Source of the DNA: Tubiluchus corallicola | Lineage: Eukaryota > Priapulida > Priapulimorpha > Priapulimorphida > Tubiluchidae | Direction of reading: 5' to 3' | DNA length: 36,551 nucleotides | NCBI GenBank assembly: GCA_030141605.1 | Contig: JAQGDQ010000937.1 | Location: forward strand, 42,501-79,051 | Part shown: piece after piece, positions 1 through 10,760 of the stretch | Position numbering within the stretch: the first letter of the stretch is position 1 | How the letters are laid out: each line of letters begins with the position of its first letter | The notes under the pieces: generated by a model | The model's database searches: none | Told to the model about the DNA's origin: nothing | Seen by the model: the letters and a program-made list of their open reading frames with translations, nothing else | Made by a program: the position numbers and the translations under genes

Positions 1-280
1 CTTCCACTTTGTCAAACGAATCTCGGTAATCATCACAAACTTTGCCTTCAAAACTTTTAATGTTTCATTTTAATTCCATTGATGATGGTGATAATGATGA
101 ATTTAAATTTCACGTGAGGTTTTTAAACACTGGATCTATTATCGGCGACGGTAATTAACATTTATGATGACGACATTTATGAAAATAACAGTGACAGTGA
201 CCCTGACAGGCATTTCTAATCGTGATAGTAAACATGATGACGACGACCATGATGAACATGATGATGATGACAGTTTCATT

Positions 281-1018
281 TTACCATTGTGACGCCGTGT
301 TTATAGGTAACGTACTCTGATTCTCAAACTCACGAAAGTCAGACACGACCAACCCATAAACGTTACCATTGTGACGCCGTGTTTATAGGTAACGTGCTCT
401 GATTCTCAAAGTCACGAAAGTCAGACACGACCAACCTATAAACGTTACCATTGTGACGCCGTGTTTATAGGTAACGTGCTCTGATTCTCAAAGTCACGAA
501 AGTCAGACACGACCAACCCATAAACGTTACCATTGAGACGCCGTGTTTATAGGTAACGTACTCTGATTCTCAAACTCACGAAAGTCAGACACGACCAACC
601 CATAAACGTTACCATTGTGACGCCGTGTTTATAGGTAACGTACTCTGATTCTCAAAGTCACGAAAGTCAGACACGACCAACCCATAAACGTTACCATTGT
701 GACGCCGTGTTTATAGGTAACGTACTCTGATTCTCAAAGTCACGAAAGTCAGACACGACCAACCTATAAACGTTACCATTCAGACGCCGTGTTTATAGGT
801 AACGTACTCTGATTCTCAAAGTCACGAAAGTCAGACACGACCAACCCATAAACGTTACCATTGTGACGCCGTGTTTATAGGTAACGTACTCTGATTCTCA
901 AAGTCACGAAAGTCAGACACGACCAACCTATAAACGTTACCATTGAGGCGCCGTGTTTATAGGTAACGTGCTCTGATTCTCAAAGTCACGAAAGTCAGAC
1001 ACGACCAACCTATAAACG
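281..1018. repeat. 82-bp minisatellite, 9 copies
   Basis: Nine near-identical 82-bp units; the TTACCATT motif recurs at 281, 363, 445, 527, 609, 691, 773, 855 and 937. Units differ by a few substitutions only (GTGACGCC, GAGACGCC, CAGACGCC, GAGGCGCC; AACCCATAA or AACCTATAA). Each unit contains the inverted pair ACGTTACC / GGTAACGT, and a second partial pair CCTATAAAC / GTTTATAGG across the unit junction, so single strands could fold. No coding signal. The ~280 bp before the array are AT-rich with degenerate GATGAT repeats and no gene. Confidence 0.95.
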
Positions 1019-1061
1019 AGGTGTAACACGTGGTTCTGGGGTTCCATAGTGTCAGATTATT

Positions 1062-1070
1062 TACTACTAC

Positions 1071-1110
<40 letters not shown>
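1062..1110. repeat. (ATT)n microsatellite
   Basis: A run of ACT/ATT trinucleotides followed directly by CTTTATTTTTT. Similar trinucleotide runs elsewhere in the window abut a LINE 3' end (about 10.5 kb), so this may be a retrotransposon tail, but no recognisable element body follows here. The stretch 1111-1700 is AT-rich and holds nothing I can identify. Confidence 0.85.
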
Positions 1111-1111
<1 letters not shown>

Positions 1112-1699
1112 TTTATTTTTTAAAAACTATGTACAAAATACCTTCAATAGAGATATGTTTAAAATTTCTAAAAGCATTTATAACGTATTAAACCTATTCA
1201 CATATATATAATTTAGAATCCAACGCATGAGACACAATGAACGACAACGATCATATACAATAGACATAGTTACAAATTATAATCCATCACTACATACATA
1301 CATAATAAACGATAACGAACATATTTTACTACTTAGTAACAAAAACTTACACACATTGTACACAATGAAAAACAACGAGTGCAATTATAATTAACACAAT
1401 TACCAATTCTAATGTAAATTCACATAATCATAAATAAAAACAAAACAACGTATAGAAAACACGACGAGAGTTGTAAAATTTCATCACCAACAGACTGCTT
1501 ATTTATTTAAATTTGATGCTGCGATAGTTTACCGTTATGTGAAGAACTTAATTCTGTGTAAACTTTGTGAATTAAGCATTATCAATGAATGTGTGATTTA
1601 GTTTACAAGTTTGCCAAATTAATTGCCAGTAATTTGAAATGTATGTCATGCTGTAGCCTATACAGGTACACAATCTGAGCTTGATCTACTATGCTGTTA

Positions 1700-2684
1700 A
1701 CACTGAATCTGTGACGACAGTGCTGCCATCTCTCAACTGAAATAAAAACAGTTTACACTGCCCTGTAACAAAGCTTTATAATATTTGTGGAATACTGGTC
1801 TTAAATGCATCCACTGTTATGCGCACAGTAAACCCATCAGACACTGCACGGTGCTGCCATCTCTCAACGAAAATAATATAAAAATAGTTTACACTGCCCT
1901 GTAAGAAAGCTTTATAATTTTTGTGGAATACTGGTCTTAAATGCATCCACTGTTATGCGCAAAGAAAATCCATCAGACACTGCATAGTGCTGCCATCTCT
2001 CAACTAAAATAATATAAATACAGTTTACACTGCCCTGTAACAAAGCTTTATAATATTTGTGGAATACTGGTCTTAAATGCATTCACTGTTATGCGCACAG
2101 TAAACCCATCAGACACTGCACGGTGCTGCCATCTCTCAACGAAAATAATATAAAAATAGTTTACACTGCCCTGTAAGAAAGCTTTATAATTTTTGTGGAA
2201 TACTGGTCTTAAATGCATCCACTGTTATGCGCAAAGAAAATCCATCAGACACTGCATAGTGCTGCCATCTCTCAACTAAAATAATATAAATACAGTTTAC
2301 ACTGCCCTGTAACAAAGCTTTATAATTTTTGTGGAATACTGGTCTTAAATGCATCCACTGTTATGCGCACAGTAAACCCATCAGACACTGCACGGTGCTG
2401 CCATCTCTCAACGAAAATAATATATAAATAGTTTACACTGCCTAGTAACAAAGCTTTTATAATTTTTGTAGAATACTGGTCTTAAATGCATCCAACTAGT
2501 GTGCGTACAGTAAACGCATCAGACCCAGCACTGTGCTGCCAGCTGGTAACAAAAATAATATAAAAACAGCTTACACTGCATGTAACAAACCTTTATATTT
2601 TTGGTGGAGTGCATCTGACTATTGTGCGCACTAAGCCCATCACACATTGCATAGTGCTGCCATCTCTCAACTAAAATAATATAT
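1700..2684. repeat. ~136-bp tandem repeat with dimeric higher order
   Basis: The motif TGCTGCCATC starts at 1721, 1852, 1988, 2124, 2260 and 2396, with degenerate copies at 2534 and 2655, giving a 136-bp period in the homogeneous centre. Alternate units share variants (ACGGTGCTGCC with AACGAAAATAAT, versus ATAGTGCTGCC with AACTAAAATAAT), so the array is built of ~272-bp dimers. End units are more diverged (spacing 131, 138, 121). No coding potential. Confidence 0.93.
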
Positions 2685-2685
2685 G

Positions 2686-2957
2686 AAAATGTATGTATGA
2701 AAATGAAAGCGTGGGACAGTTTTAATTGCTTTTTAAATGAAAGCGTGGGACAGTTTTAATTGCTTTTTTAAATGAAAGCGTGTGAAAATGTTATTTGTAT
2801 GAAAATGAAAGCGTGGGACCAGTCTTAATTGCTTTCTAAATGAATGCGTGTGAAAATGTTATTTGTATGAAAATGAAAGCGTGGGACCAGTCTTAATTGC
2901 TTTTTAAATGAATGCGTGTGAAAATGTTATTTGTATGAAAATGAAAGCGTGGGAATG
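2686..2957. repeat. ~34/68-bp minisatellite
   Basis: Units built on ATGAAAGCGTGGGA followed by CAGTTTTAATTGCTTTTTAA. The monomer is about 34 bp; later units alternate two monomer types (GAAAGCGTGGGA and GAATGCGTGTGA) as a ~68-bp dimer. It follows the 136-bp array directly. Confidence 0.9.
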
Positions 2958-3179
2958 ATTTAACTTTCATGTAACCTTCACGTTAGTTGCACGCCCACAC
3001 ACTTCTCACCACCAATTAGCTAATTTGGCGTGCTATTATTACATCACCTGATTGGTCAGTGCCTCAGTGCAAGTTTCCCACACCTGGTTTGGTGGTTTCT
3101 TAAACACGCTCAAATGCGCTCAGCTCGCATTAGAAAGCAAACTACCGTCGAGAGCAGTCACATCCGGTTTTTGTCAAAA

Positions 3180-4025
3180 AGTGAACTCAATTTGTGCTTG
3201 CGTTAATAAGCAAACTAGCGTTGTGCTTTGTCGAAAACGGAATCTATCTCGCAATTTTTGCTTGTGTTAATAAGGAAACTAGCATTGTGCTTTGTCGAAA
3301 ACGGAATCTATCTCGCAATTTTTGCTTGTGTTAATAAGGAAACTAGCATTGTGCTTTGTCGAAAACGGAATCTATCTCGCAATTTTTGCTTGTGTTAATA
3401 AGCAAACTAGCATTGTGCTTTGTCGAAAGCGGAATCTATCTCGCAATTTTTGCTTGTGTTAATAAGCAAACTAGCATTGTGCTTTGTCGAAAACGGAATC
3501 TATCTCGCAATTTTTGCTTGTGTTAATAAGCAAACTAGCATTGTGCTTTGTCGAAAGCGGAATCTATCTCGCAATTTTTGCTTGTGTTAATAAGCAAACT
3601 AGCATTGTGCTTTGTCGAAAACGGAATCTATCTCGCAATTTTTGCTTGTGTTAATAAGCAAACTAGCATTGTGCTTTGTCGAAAGCGGAATCTATCTCGC
3701 AATTTTTGCTTGTGTTAATAAGCAAACTAGCATTGTGCTTTGTCGAAAGCGGAATCTATCTCGCAATTTGTGCTTGTGTTAATAAGCAAACTAGCATTGC
3801 GTTTTGTCGAAAGCGGAATCTATCTCGCAATTTGTGCTTGTGTTAATAAGCAAACTAGCATTGTGCTTTGTCGAAAGCCGAATCTATCTCGCAATTTGTG
3901 CTTGTGTTAATAAGCAAACTAGAATTGTGCTTTATTGAAAGCGGTATCTATCTCGCAATGTGTGCTTGTGTTAAAAAGCAAACTAGCATTGTGCTTTGTC
4001 GAAAGCGGTATCTATCTTGCAATTG
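3180..4025. repeat. 64-bp minisatellite, ~13 copies
   Basis: The motif TTGTGCTTTGTCGAAA recurs every 64 bp (for example 3231 and 3295). Units alternate GAAAACGG and GAAAGCGG and carry TTTTTGC or TTTGTGC variants. Copies decay towards the right end. Short open frames across it are a by-product of the repeat and are not called as genes. Confidence 0.95.
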
Positions 4026-4429
4026 CATATTTTTCATCACTCGAATAGGTAAGTACACTTTTGTTATCCTAAAGCAGGTTGTTCGTAAATTTGTTTCTCT
4101 TTTTCGAATTTGTTTACTCGAGTTTTGCGAGCAATGTTTCGATATATTATCTAAGGTTATTTATTACGACTCTTGACGCGTATTTGTGTTTATTCTAGAC
4201 GTGCGAAAGAAAAAGGATTTGAGCAAAAAGTTTCGTGTTGTCGGATACGCGCGACTCTGCGATGCAAGTGCCGCACTCGATTCGTTAAAACATTTGATTC
4301 GGCTACAATTGACAAATACGATTATTTATTTATTTATTTACGTGCACTAAATATTCATTTCATACACTTTTATAGAGCATATATTAAGTCTGCTTCTCTT
4401 TTTAAAGAGCGTTGTTGACGACACCAGCG
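4026..4429. other. unassigned AT-rich spacer
   Basis: Between the 64-bp array and a CAA microsatellite. Contains GGTAAGTA (4048-4055), which looks like a splice donor, but no convincing exon precedes it. The open frames at 3868-4176 and 4173-4418 have low-complexity composition and no recognisable motif. Confidence 0.4.
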
Positions 4430-4711
4430 TCAGTGCTGCCAACAACAACAACAACAACAACAAGGTTTTCTTTGACCTCTAATTTGGCAATTTTCTGGTT
4501 TTAACGAGAGAATTACAGGTGTGTCAACATGAGAGCGGATGCTCTCCTTCTCAATAACTTTTTGTGGAGGCGGCTTTTTGGCAGGAGCACTTCCGGTTTT
4601 TCTGTCGAGAGGCCGGCATAGAGTACATGGAGTAAATACTGCTCCGGAGAAGCATGTATTCTTTTTAAAGCTTTGCAGCTCTTGCTTTCTGGCCTGGTAT
4701 GAAGATAACAC
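4430..4711 (-). CDS. possible coding exon, unidentified
   Basis: A 93-codon minus-strand frame in a patch visibly richer in G+C than its surroundings. The part upstream of the (CAA)n tract (4440-4463) has balanced composition, with residues such as CTLCRPLDRKTG and a KKPPPQKVIEKES stretch. A possible splice acceptor (TTCATACCAG on the minus strand, near 4698) lies in front of it and would be in frame. After the frame the (TTG)n tract gives a meaningless poly-Cys run, so the true end would be a donor before about 4465. I recognise no family. It could be a real exon, an old retrogene piece, or chance. Low confidence. Confidence 0.22.
   Translation of the reverse strand: MLSSYQARKQELQSFKKNTCFSGAVFTPCTLCRPLDRKTGSAPAKKPPPQKVIEKESIRSHVDTPVILSLKPENCQIRGQRKPCCCCCCCWQH
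4440..4463. repeat. (CAA)n microsatellite
   Basis: About eight CAA units following GCTGCC. Confidence 0.9.
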
Positions 4712-5304
4712 ATGGCCTTGAGTTCATCCCTAGGATGGAAACAGATCATCGAAAAAGTTCAAAAATCTGTAGTTTTTTTGCGTTTATGTGCTGAAGAGAA
4801 AAGTTATGTCATCGTTGTGAAATAAAAGTAAAGAAACTATCGTAAAAGCCAAAGAACATGTCATACACTGTATGCAGTTGTGAAATTCTTAATGTAGCAA
4901 CTTTGCAAGGATGACATCAATTTGTTAAATAACTCACAATAACCAATTTACTAACCTGTTTTAATTTAAATTTAAATTTAATTATTATTTAAATTATTGT
5001 TGGATATTTAGCAAACTGGTACAACTTTAATGCAAAAAAATGAAATTTTGATATAAGAGTTAAACATATCGTACTACATGCTGTTACTTAATGAACAACA
5101 TTTTATTAGTACTTTATTGTAGTTACAGAAACACTGTCAACAGAGGTTAATACCACTGAATGCTTTATTCTAACATAATCAGTACATGAATGTCTCACAG
5201 ATCCCATAAAGTAGCTTAACCTGAGTGTTCAAAGAATAGGTGAGTGAAACAGACAGGTGACTAGCAGGTGAAAAACTGACCAAAACCAAAAGCTTTACAT
5301 TCCC

Positions 5305-5319
5305 GCCACAGATGGCGCC
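5305..5319 (+). promoter_or_regulatory. CTCF-like motif
   Basis: CAGATGGCGCC matches the YAGRKGGCRS core of the bilaterian CTCF consensus; the 5' part of the consensus matches poorly. Confidence 0.3.
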
Positions 5320-6587
5320 TCGTGCACGAATATGTAAGTAAGTTTAACAAAAAAAGCTAAGTCTGCTACATTTATACTTCAGCAGGCATAGTGCAGTTTT
5401 TGGATAATTTCATAGCATTTATAATTGAAATCATTGACTGAGATTATTTAAAATGACATTCTTATAAATGAACGTTTTTAAATCAAAGAGAAATACACTT
5501 CGTCTTGGATTTTTGACATTTAAATCTACAGCATTTTTTATAAAAAAGCTGGAATAGTAGAACTCTGTTAATAATAAATAACTGAAGCAACTAAAGTAAT
5601 GCACAGAATCCGTGCCGTTGCTACAGTGTAAAGCTGATACAAAGTTTGTTAAAACCAAAAGACGAAAAACGATTTTTTAAAAACTTAGTTTTAAGTGCGA
5701 ACTCACTACTCAAACGGGTATATGAAAAAAAATTATGACATAGCTTTTATCCATCATATTTAGCATAAATCATCCAAAAAAATTTTCTCAATTGCAAAAG
5801 ACAAATAAACCTCAAATGAATTGAACAAACTTGTTATTGGCTCCTGATTTCTCATTCTTGGAGGTCTTATTCTGTTCAGAGCTTGACGTTGACTCGCTTA
5901 GTGCTAAAGCTTTTCATAGTCATTTACGGTGCAGTAGGAGTGAATAAAAACACAACTAATAAAGTAAAAAATGATATTAGTTACAGCAAAATACACCTAT
6001 CTAAAAAAACTAAAGCACACTTTTACAAGTAGAATCTTATCAAAATAAACATAGCATAGAGGTAATATACACACGTAACTTAACATAGACACAAAACCAT
6101 CTCACAGTACAAAAAATTATTGCATCAAAAGATTGTTGAATAGCGAATCTATTATGTTGTAAAAAAAACTTTCTTGAAGGACAAAATGGCCGCTTAGAAA
6201 CATTACATTGATCAGCATTCAGATGGATAAGCTTGTGAGACATTTGCAAAATTTGTTGAGGGATCTTGTGGAGGGATCATGTTGAGGGATCTTGTTGAGG
6301 AGGGATCTTGTTGAGGGATCTTGACTTCTTCAACTCACTGCTCAAACCTATCTAGGTCTACTCCCAAGATTACGAGTTGGCAAAACCCACGACATTTCCA
6401 CATTAAAATTTGACGGTATGACTAATTCACTAATACATCGGTAGTACTTTCATGTAACATGTCAATCCGTACCATTATTTGTTGTTTCACCCCACTCCCC
6501 GCCCCCCACCCCCTAGAGAAGACTATAAGCCACGCGATATAATTTGCAAACCAGAAGAACATTTCATAGACCGGGGAAAAAGCGATT

Positions 6588-6601
6588 GCGCCATCTAGCG
6601 G
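6588..6601 (-). promoter_or_regulatory. CTCF-like motif
   Basis: Minus strand CCGCTAGATGGCGC matches CCASYAGRKGGCRS at all but one position. Occupancy cannot be judged from sequence. Confidence 0.4.
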
Positions 6602-7029
6602 CGGCAACCTGAATTACTTCTACAACCCGAAACACGTTGTACAGACGAACGAAGGTAAACTATAGCTGCCGACTTTCAACATGCTGCGAGCAACAAAATT
6701 GTTTTGACCTAGAAATTTTACTCTTAGTTTCCCGTAGGCAGTGCTATTTCTGAAACAGCGTCTATGTAGCGAAACAGTGAAAGTGGTACTACGGATGTTT
6801 CTCTTGTAACAACTAGTTACACACTACTTAGTAATGGCACCTTTTTTGTTTTATGTAAGCTGTACTGTACGTTGGTACAAAAGGGTTGTGCCATTGGTAC
6901 AAATTTACTAACTTATGAGTCTCTTTTGTGCTTTTAAAAGGACAAATTTGTAAAGATATCATGTAATCATTGTAAGTTTGGACTACACCACCCTAGAATT
7001 TTGTCAACTAATCATTGAGTCGGGCTGAC

Positions 7030-7300
7030 TTGTAGTTAGTCAGTCAGTCAGCTGGTGAGTCACTCAGAAGTAATTAGTCAGTCAGTCGGTCAGCCGGTCA
7101 ATCAGTCAATCAGTCAGTCAGTCATTCAGTCGGTATGTCAGTCTGTCATTCATGCATTCATCTGTTATTGAATATTCACCACACAGCTATTCAGGCAGTC
7201 AGTTAATTAGTCAGTATGTCAACAAATTCAATCACTTACTTGGTGAAACAATCAGTCAGTCAGTAAGTAAGTCAGTCAGTCAAATAGGCAGCCAGCCAGC
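7030..7300. repeat. degenerate (GTCA)n tract
   Basis: Imperfect tetranucleotide repeat (AGTCAGTCAGTC with frequent substitutions), ending about 60 bp before the GMC exon acceptor. Confidence 0.85.
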
Positions 7301-7361
7301 CAATTAAAGTTAAAGCGCCTGAAAATTGCACTGCCAGTGAAGGTAAAAAACATTGTTACAG

Positions 7362-7503
7362 AATCCTGGGCCTAGATGGCATACGTGTAGTAGATGCATC
7401 AGTTGCCCCGGCAACCATATCCACAGGTACACATGCTGTAGTTGTCATGGTAGCAGAGAAGGCTGCCGGCGAGATAAAGAAGACAATGGTGGGCCAAGTG
7501 TGA
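7362..7503 (+). CDS. GMC oxidoreductase, C-terminal exon (partial gene)
   Basis: Terminal exon after the acceptor TTGTTACAG (ending 7361). The first base completes a split codon, and 46 further codons run to TGA at 7501-7503. The peptide contains GLDGIRVVDASVAP, then STGTHAVVVMVAEKAAGEI. This is the C-terminal signature of glucose-methanol-choline (FAD) oxidoreductases: the xGxxxLRVVDASxxP block and the helix with AEKAA. The family oxidises alcohols, such as choline or glucose, with FAD. In the alignment I can make by eye, the His of GTHA falls where choline-type enzymes have the second catalytic Asn (SGNTNAP) and glucose oxidase has His. Earlier exons are not visible and would lie left of the window or across the repeat-rich 7 kb upstream. 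An isolated pseudo-exon cannot be excluded, but the frame is intact. Confidence 0.8.
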
Positions 7504-7578
7504 TTGACAGAAAAGAATATAAACAATGGGAACAAAATATTTTTTAAAATTGTTTAGAACGTGAACAATATCCGTTTT

Positions 7579-7768
7579 CTTAAACAATCCGCTATATAAT
7601 AAATTTTTTATTTCGTTTTTATTAGGAAAACCCAACATTTCTACTGCAAACTAGCAGTCATCTTCAGGAAATAAATACACCTGATGACAACCGCTAGTTT
7701 GCAGTAGAAACGTTAGCTTTTCCTAATAAAAATTTAATTAAAATTCATTATATAATGGATTGTTTAAG
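7579..7768. repeat. foldback repeat with hammerhead-like cores
   Basis: Two ~88-bp arms in inverted orientation (7579-7667 and 7681-7768) around a ~13-bp spacer. Both begin at CTTAAACAATCC and share TTTTCCTAATAAAAA and the paired segment CTGCTAGTTTGCAGTAGAAA. Each arm, read outward from the centre, has CTGA(A/T)GA, then a stem-forming ACTGC/GCAGT segment, then GAAA. That order resembles a hammerhead ribozyme core, as found in the terminal repeats of Penelope-like elements. The family assignment is an inference; the inverted structure is directly visible. Confidence 0.75.
7598..7603 (+). terminator. candidate poly(A) signal of the GMC gene
   Basis: AATAAA 95 bp after the stop codon, lying inside the left arm of the foldback repeat, so the repeat may supply the 3' end. 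Confidence 0.4.
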
Positions 7769-7769
7769 A

Positions 7770-8169
7770 AGTTGTTTAATACTTGATTCGTGTGAGATTG
7801 CATTGTTGGTCAGTCATAAATCATTTTTAGATGTTACAGCATCTAGAGAAGCTAGTAAAGTTCTTTCACTGTTATTGTTAGTGCCAGTGGTTTGATAGTT
7901 TGTGTAATGTTGACAGTGTAATTGTAATTTTTGTATAGAACTATGGCCGGCTCACATGTTGCCTAACTAACACGCGAAAATAAGATTTCTCATAGTGTAA
8001 CAGCTGGCACTATTTTCAGTGTTTTTATGTTTACCCATGTAATGTTAGTATGTGTGTCAACAATTTATAACTTAACTGTGTCTGGATAAGAACTTTTCGT
8101 ATTTTTTAAATGCTATGTGCTTATTTGTTTATCTATAGCTGGGTTCGTTTATGAAAAGGTACGTTTTGC
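7770..8169. other. unassigned non-coding sequence
   Basis: AT-rich; I see no exon, RNA gene or repeat. Confidence 0.5.
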
Positions 8170-8311
8170 TTAACCCTTGTAGAGTTACGATTTTTTACAA
8201 GCGATTTTGGTAACCGGGGGGGGGGGGTAAAAATTACCCCCACTATAATTCGTAAATTACTTTTGATAAACCGCCGTGTTTCATTAGCAAACAGCAACAG
8301 CATAATTTGTG
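8170..8311 (+). mobile_element. truncated relative of the TTAA transposon
   Basis: TTAACCCTTGTAGAGTTACG followed by GCGATTTTGGTAACC, a G run, and the block GATAAACCGCCGTGTTTCATT. It matches the left ~145 bp of the element at 9412, including the TTAA. Similarity stops near 8311 and no right terminal repeat is seen, so this is a left-end fragment. Confidence 0.75.
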
Positions 8312-9407
8312 ATAAAAATATAAAAATCGTAAAACAATCACGCAGTTTTAATGAGTCGTGTGCAGTATGACTATGACAGAGACGCTAATGACATCATGCG
8401 TACGTTTTACAAAGTCACTTAGATCTAAACGGTAAAACGGCAAAAGTATAGTAGCGAATTTGGCCGCTAAGCGGCAGCACCTTACCACAACACTCATTTA
8501 CAAATCCTCTTGGAAATCACATAAGCAACATTATAAAACAGTTCAAACTGTAAGTTCTATAAACGTTCACTAGAAAGAAAACCAATGTAAGCTATCACTA
8601 CGATGGTTTTCAATGGTTTACTACTAAAGTGATGGTTTATCGCCAAAAACTACCGTAAAACTACTTCAAAACTACACTAAATGCTATCACAAAAGTTTGG
8701 AATTCATCAACCTCTACCCGGCAAAACCAAATCTTCCAGAACGATAACCCATGATCAAGATTAATCGTTTCCTAGCATGGAAGAACTGGTACAATAATTT
8801 AAATTGCTATTATATAAGTTAAATTGTTTGTTAAAATGAGTTACAATATTTTCAACAAAACTATTACAATTAAAGGAAAACCGGATGATTGTGTAAACAT
8901 GAGTTCAGAATAAAGAATGCTCTAAAATATTGAAAACTACAATAGCCTTTTTTAAATCAAAGCTTAGATTAAATAATAAGTACCTCAGATACTCAAATTT
9001 CGTTAAATTTTCAAAGCTACTCGCGGCTCAGTGAATCTACTAAGATTGGCAACGGCGCCTTTTGTCACATGCGTGTGGCCAACAAATAGAAGGCGGTACC
9101 GTGATAAACATGATGTGTTAGTTTCTGACGTCATATGACGTAGCCCCCATTATTCGTGACATCATGCGTTTAAGCAGCACTGTAATACCTACGCAAATGT
9201 GCTTGTCGTGCAAGGGAAGACACGTGTGATTGCACAAATTGTGATTAGTTTCTGACGTAAGCAATAATTGTGTTCGATTGCTGTTAATTAACTTTCTAAG
9301 CTAATTATTCAAATATAAGAAATTGCTAACTTTTATAGGAAAGAAAACGTACATTTTGGACAGTAAATTAAAATGAGATTGAGTCTAAACAATCGTCCGG
9401 TTTTTCT
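8312..9407. other. non-coding spacer between the two TTAA elements
   Basis: No exon seen. Contains CRE-like palindromes (TGACGTCA 9126-9133, TGACGT 9136-9141, TGACGTAA 9253-9260). Confidence 0.5.
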
Positions 9408-9411
9408 TTAA

Positions 9412-9961
9412 CCCTTATAGGGTCACGATTTTTACAACCGATTTTGGTAACCTGGTGGGGGGGGGGGGTAAAAAATTACACCCAACCATATTTCGTAAAT
9501 TAGTTTTGATAAACCGCCGTGTTTCATTAGTAAACAGCAACAGCATAATTTGTGGTTATGCTGACCACCATAGGATACATTATACCTCTGCTTAAACACA
9601 TGTGACTTACTAGTAATACGAAATTTAAATTCACTTAGTTACGTTCCCTTATCTATGCTGGAATAACTGTAGACAACCGACATTGCTAGCGCGTGTGCAA
9701 AAATCATTGTTATTTTGAATTTATTGTCTACTACTTTCTTCTGTTACAGATGCATCACCCGTATAATGTCTAGACAAGCAAAGTAAAGTTTCGACAATTT
9801 TAAAAAATCGGCATATTGCATTTTCACTTGTATTTCGTGGTGAGACAATGCGCCTAAAATAAATAACTGAAAGTATTTTGTGCACAAAACACATGGTAAA
9901 AGGGTAAAATGCAAAAAACCGGTCTGGGGGTAATTTTTACTCCCCGGTGACCCTATAAGGG
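9412..9961. mobile_element. piggyBac-like MITE, 550 bp
   Basis: Terminal inverted repeats CCCTTATAGGGTCAC (9412-9426) and GTGACCCTATAAGGG (9947-9961) match over 15 bp with one difference in phase of the internal repeat. They are flanked by TTAA on both sides (9408-9411 and 9962-9965). TTAA target duplication is the hallmark of piggyBac-superfamily insertion. A G run stands just inside the left end and GGGGGTAATTTTTAC near the right end. At 550 bp it cannot encode a transposase; no transposase motif is seen, so it is non-autonomous. Confidence 0.8.
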
Positions 9962-10081
9962 TTAATACACTGATATTTCGGTTTGCCGGGGGCATTTACG
10001 GATAACGGAAGAACCAGACAAAATCTGAACCATTTAAAAGTCCCATATACTACTGACACAATCCGTTGTTTCGCGAGCTAA

Positions 10082-10095
10082 CCGCTAGATGGCAG
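10082..10095 (+). promoter_or_regulatory. CTCF-like motif
   Basis: CCGCTAGATGGCAG matches CCASYAGRKGGCRS at all but the third position. Confidence 0.4.
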
Positions 10096-10365
10096 GCTGT
10101 CACTTTGCTTAAACCTTGCTTATGCTTATAAACTAACTGTACTTAACTCACCACCTAATTCTATGACTTAACGTAATTGTTTCTACATATATTATAGAGT
10201 ACAGAAGCGAAGCAAGACGACATAAAGATGGTAAAAGCTCATTGGTCACGTACATGTACAGAAAAAATATAGACTCAATTATGCAAAGTTATTTGAGTCA
10301 TTTGTCAACAGTTTATATGTATTTTTGCATAGCAGCGGCTTGTACTAGACATTTTCGAGACATTT

Positions 10366-10568
<203 letters not shown>

Positions 10569-10760
10569 CTTTATTGCTATAAAAATTACACATCATTGAA
10601 TGGTAAACTACACATTCAAAAACTGATAATCTAGCCAGCGTTTTCACTGCTGTGAGCAATACTGCTGTACAATAAAATGAATTTACAATTAAAAACACAA
10701 GTGAGGCTATAATTAATTACATAAGTATATAAAACTTTATATTTCGATACATTTTATTAC
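10569..10760 (-). mobile_element. LINE 3' end (minus orientation)
   Basis: Minus strand ends with GCAATAAAGAATTTTATT and then the trinucleotide tail. The same ~180 bp recur, diverged, at 21290-21485 (minus), 20368-20460 (plus) and in a short piece at 14387-14437 (CAATTAAAAACA block). Shared blocks include TTCTTTATTGCT, ATTACAC, CATTCAAAAA and CACTGCTGTGAG. It defines a retroelement family with a trinucleotide tail. Confidence 0.75.

Larger units (their letters stand above)
4765..7029. other. non-coding spacer, probably intron or upstream of the GMC exon
   Basis: AT-rich sequence without a supportable exon on either strand. I looked for the preceding exons of the GMC gene (HxxGTxxMG region, FAD GxGxxG) and did not find them. 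It contains a short GAGGGATCTTGTT repeat (about 6255-6325), a C-rich tract (6488-6515), and two CTCF-like motifs described separately. Confidence 0.5.

Noticed and set aside
8214-8227. G12-13 runs (also 9456-9468) as G-quadruplexes
   Set aside because: Single homopolymer runs rather than spaced G tracts; they are part of the TTAA transposon end.
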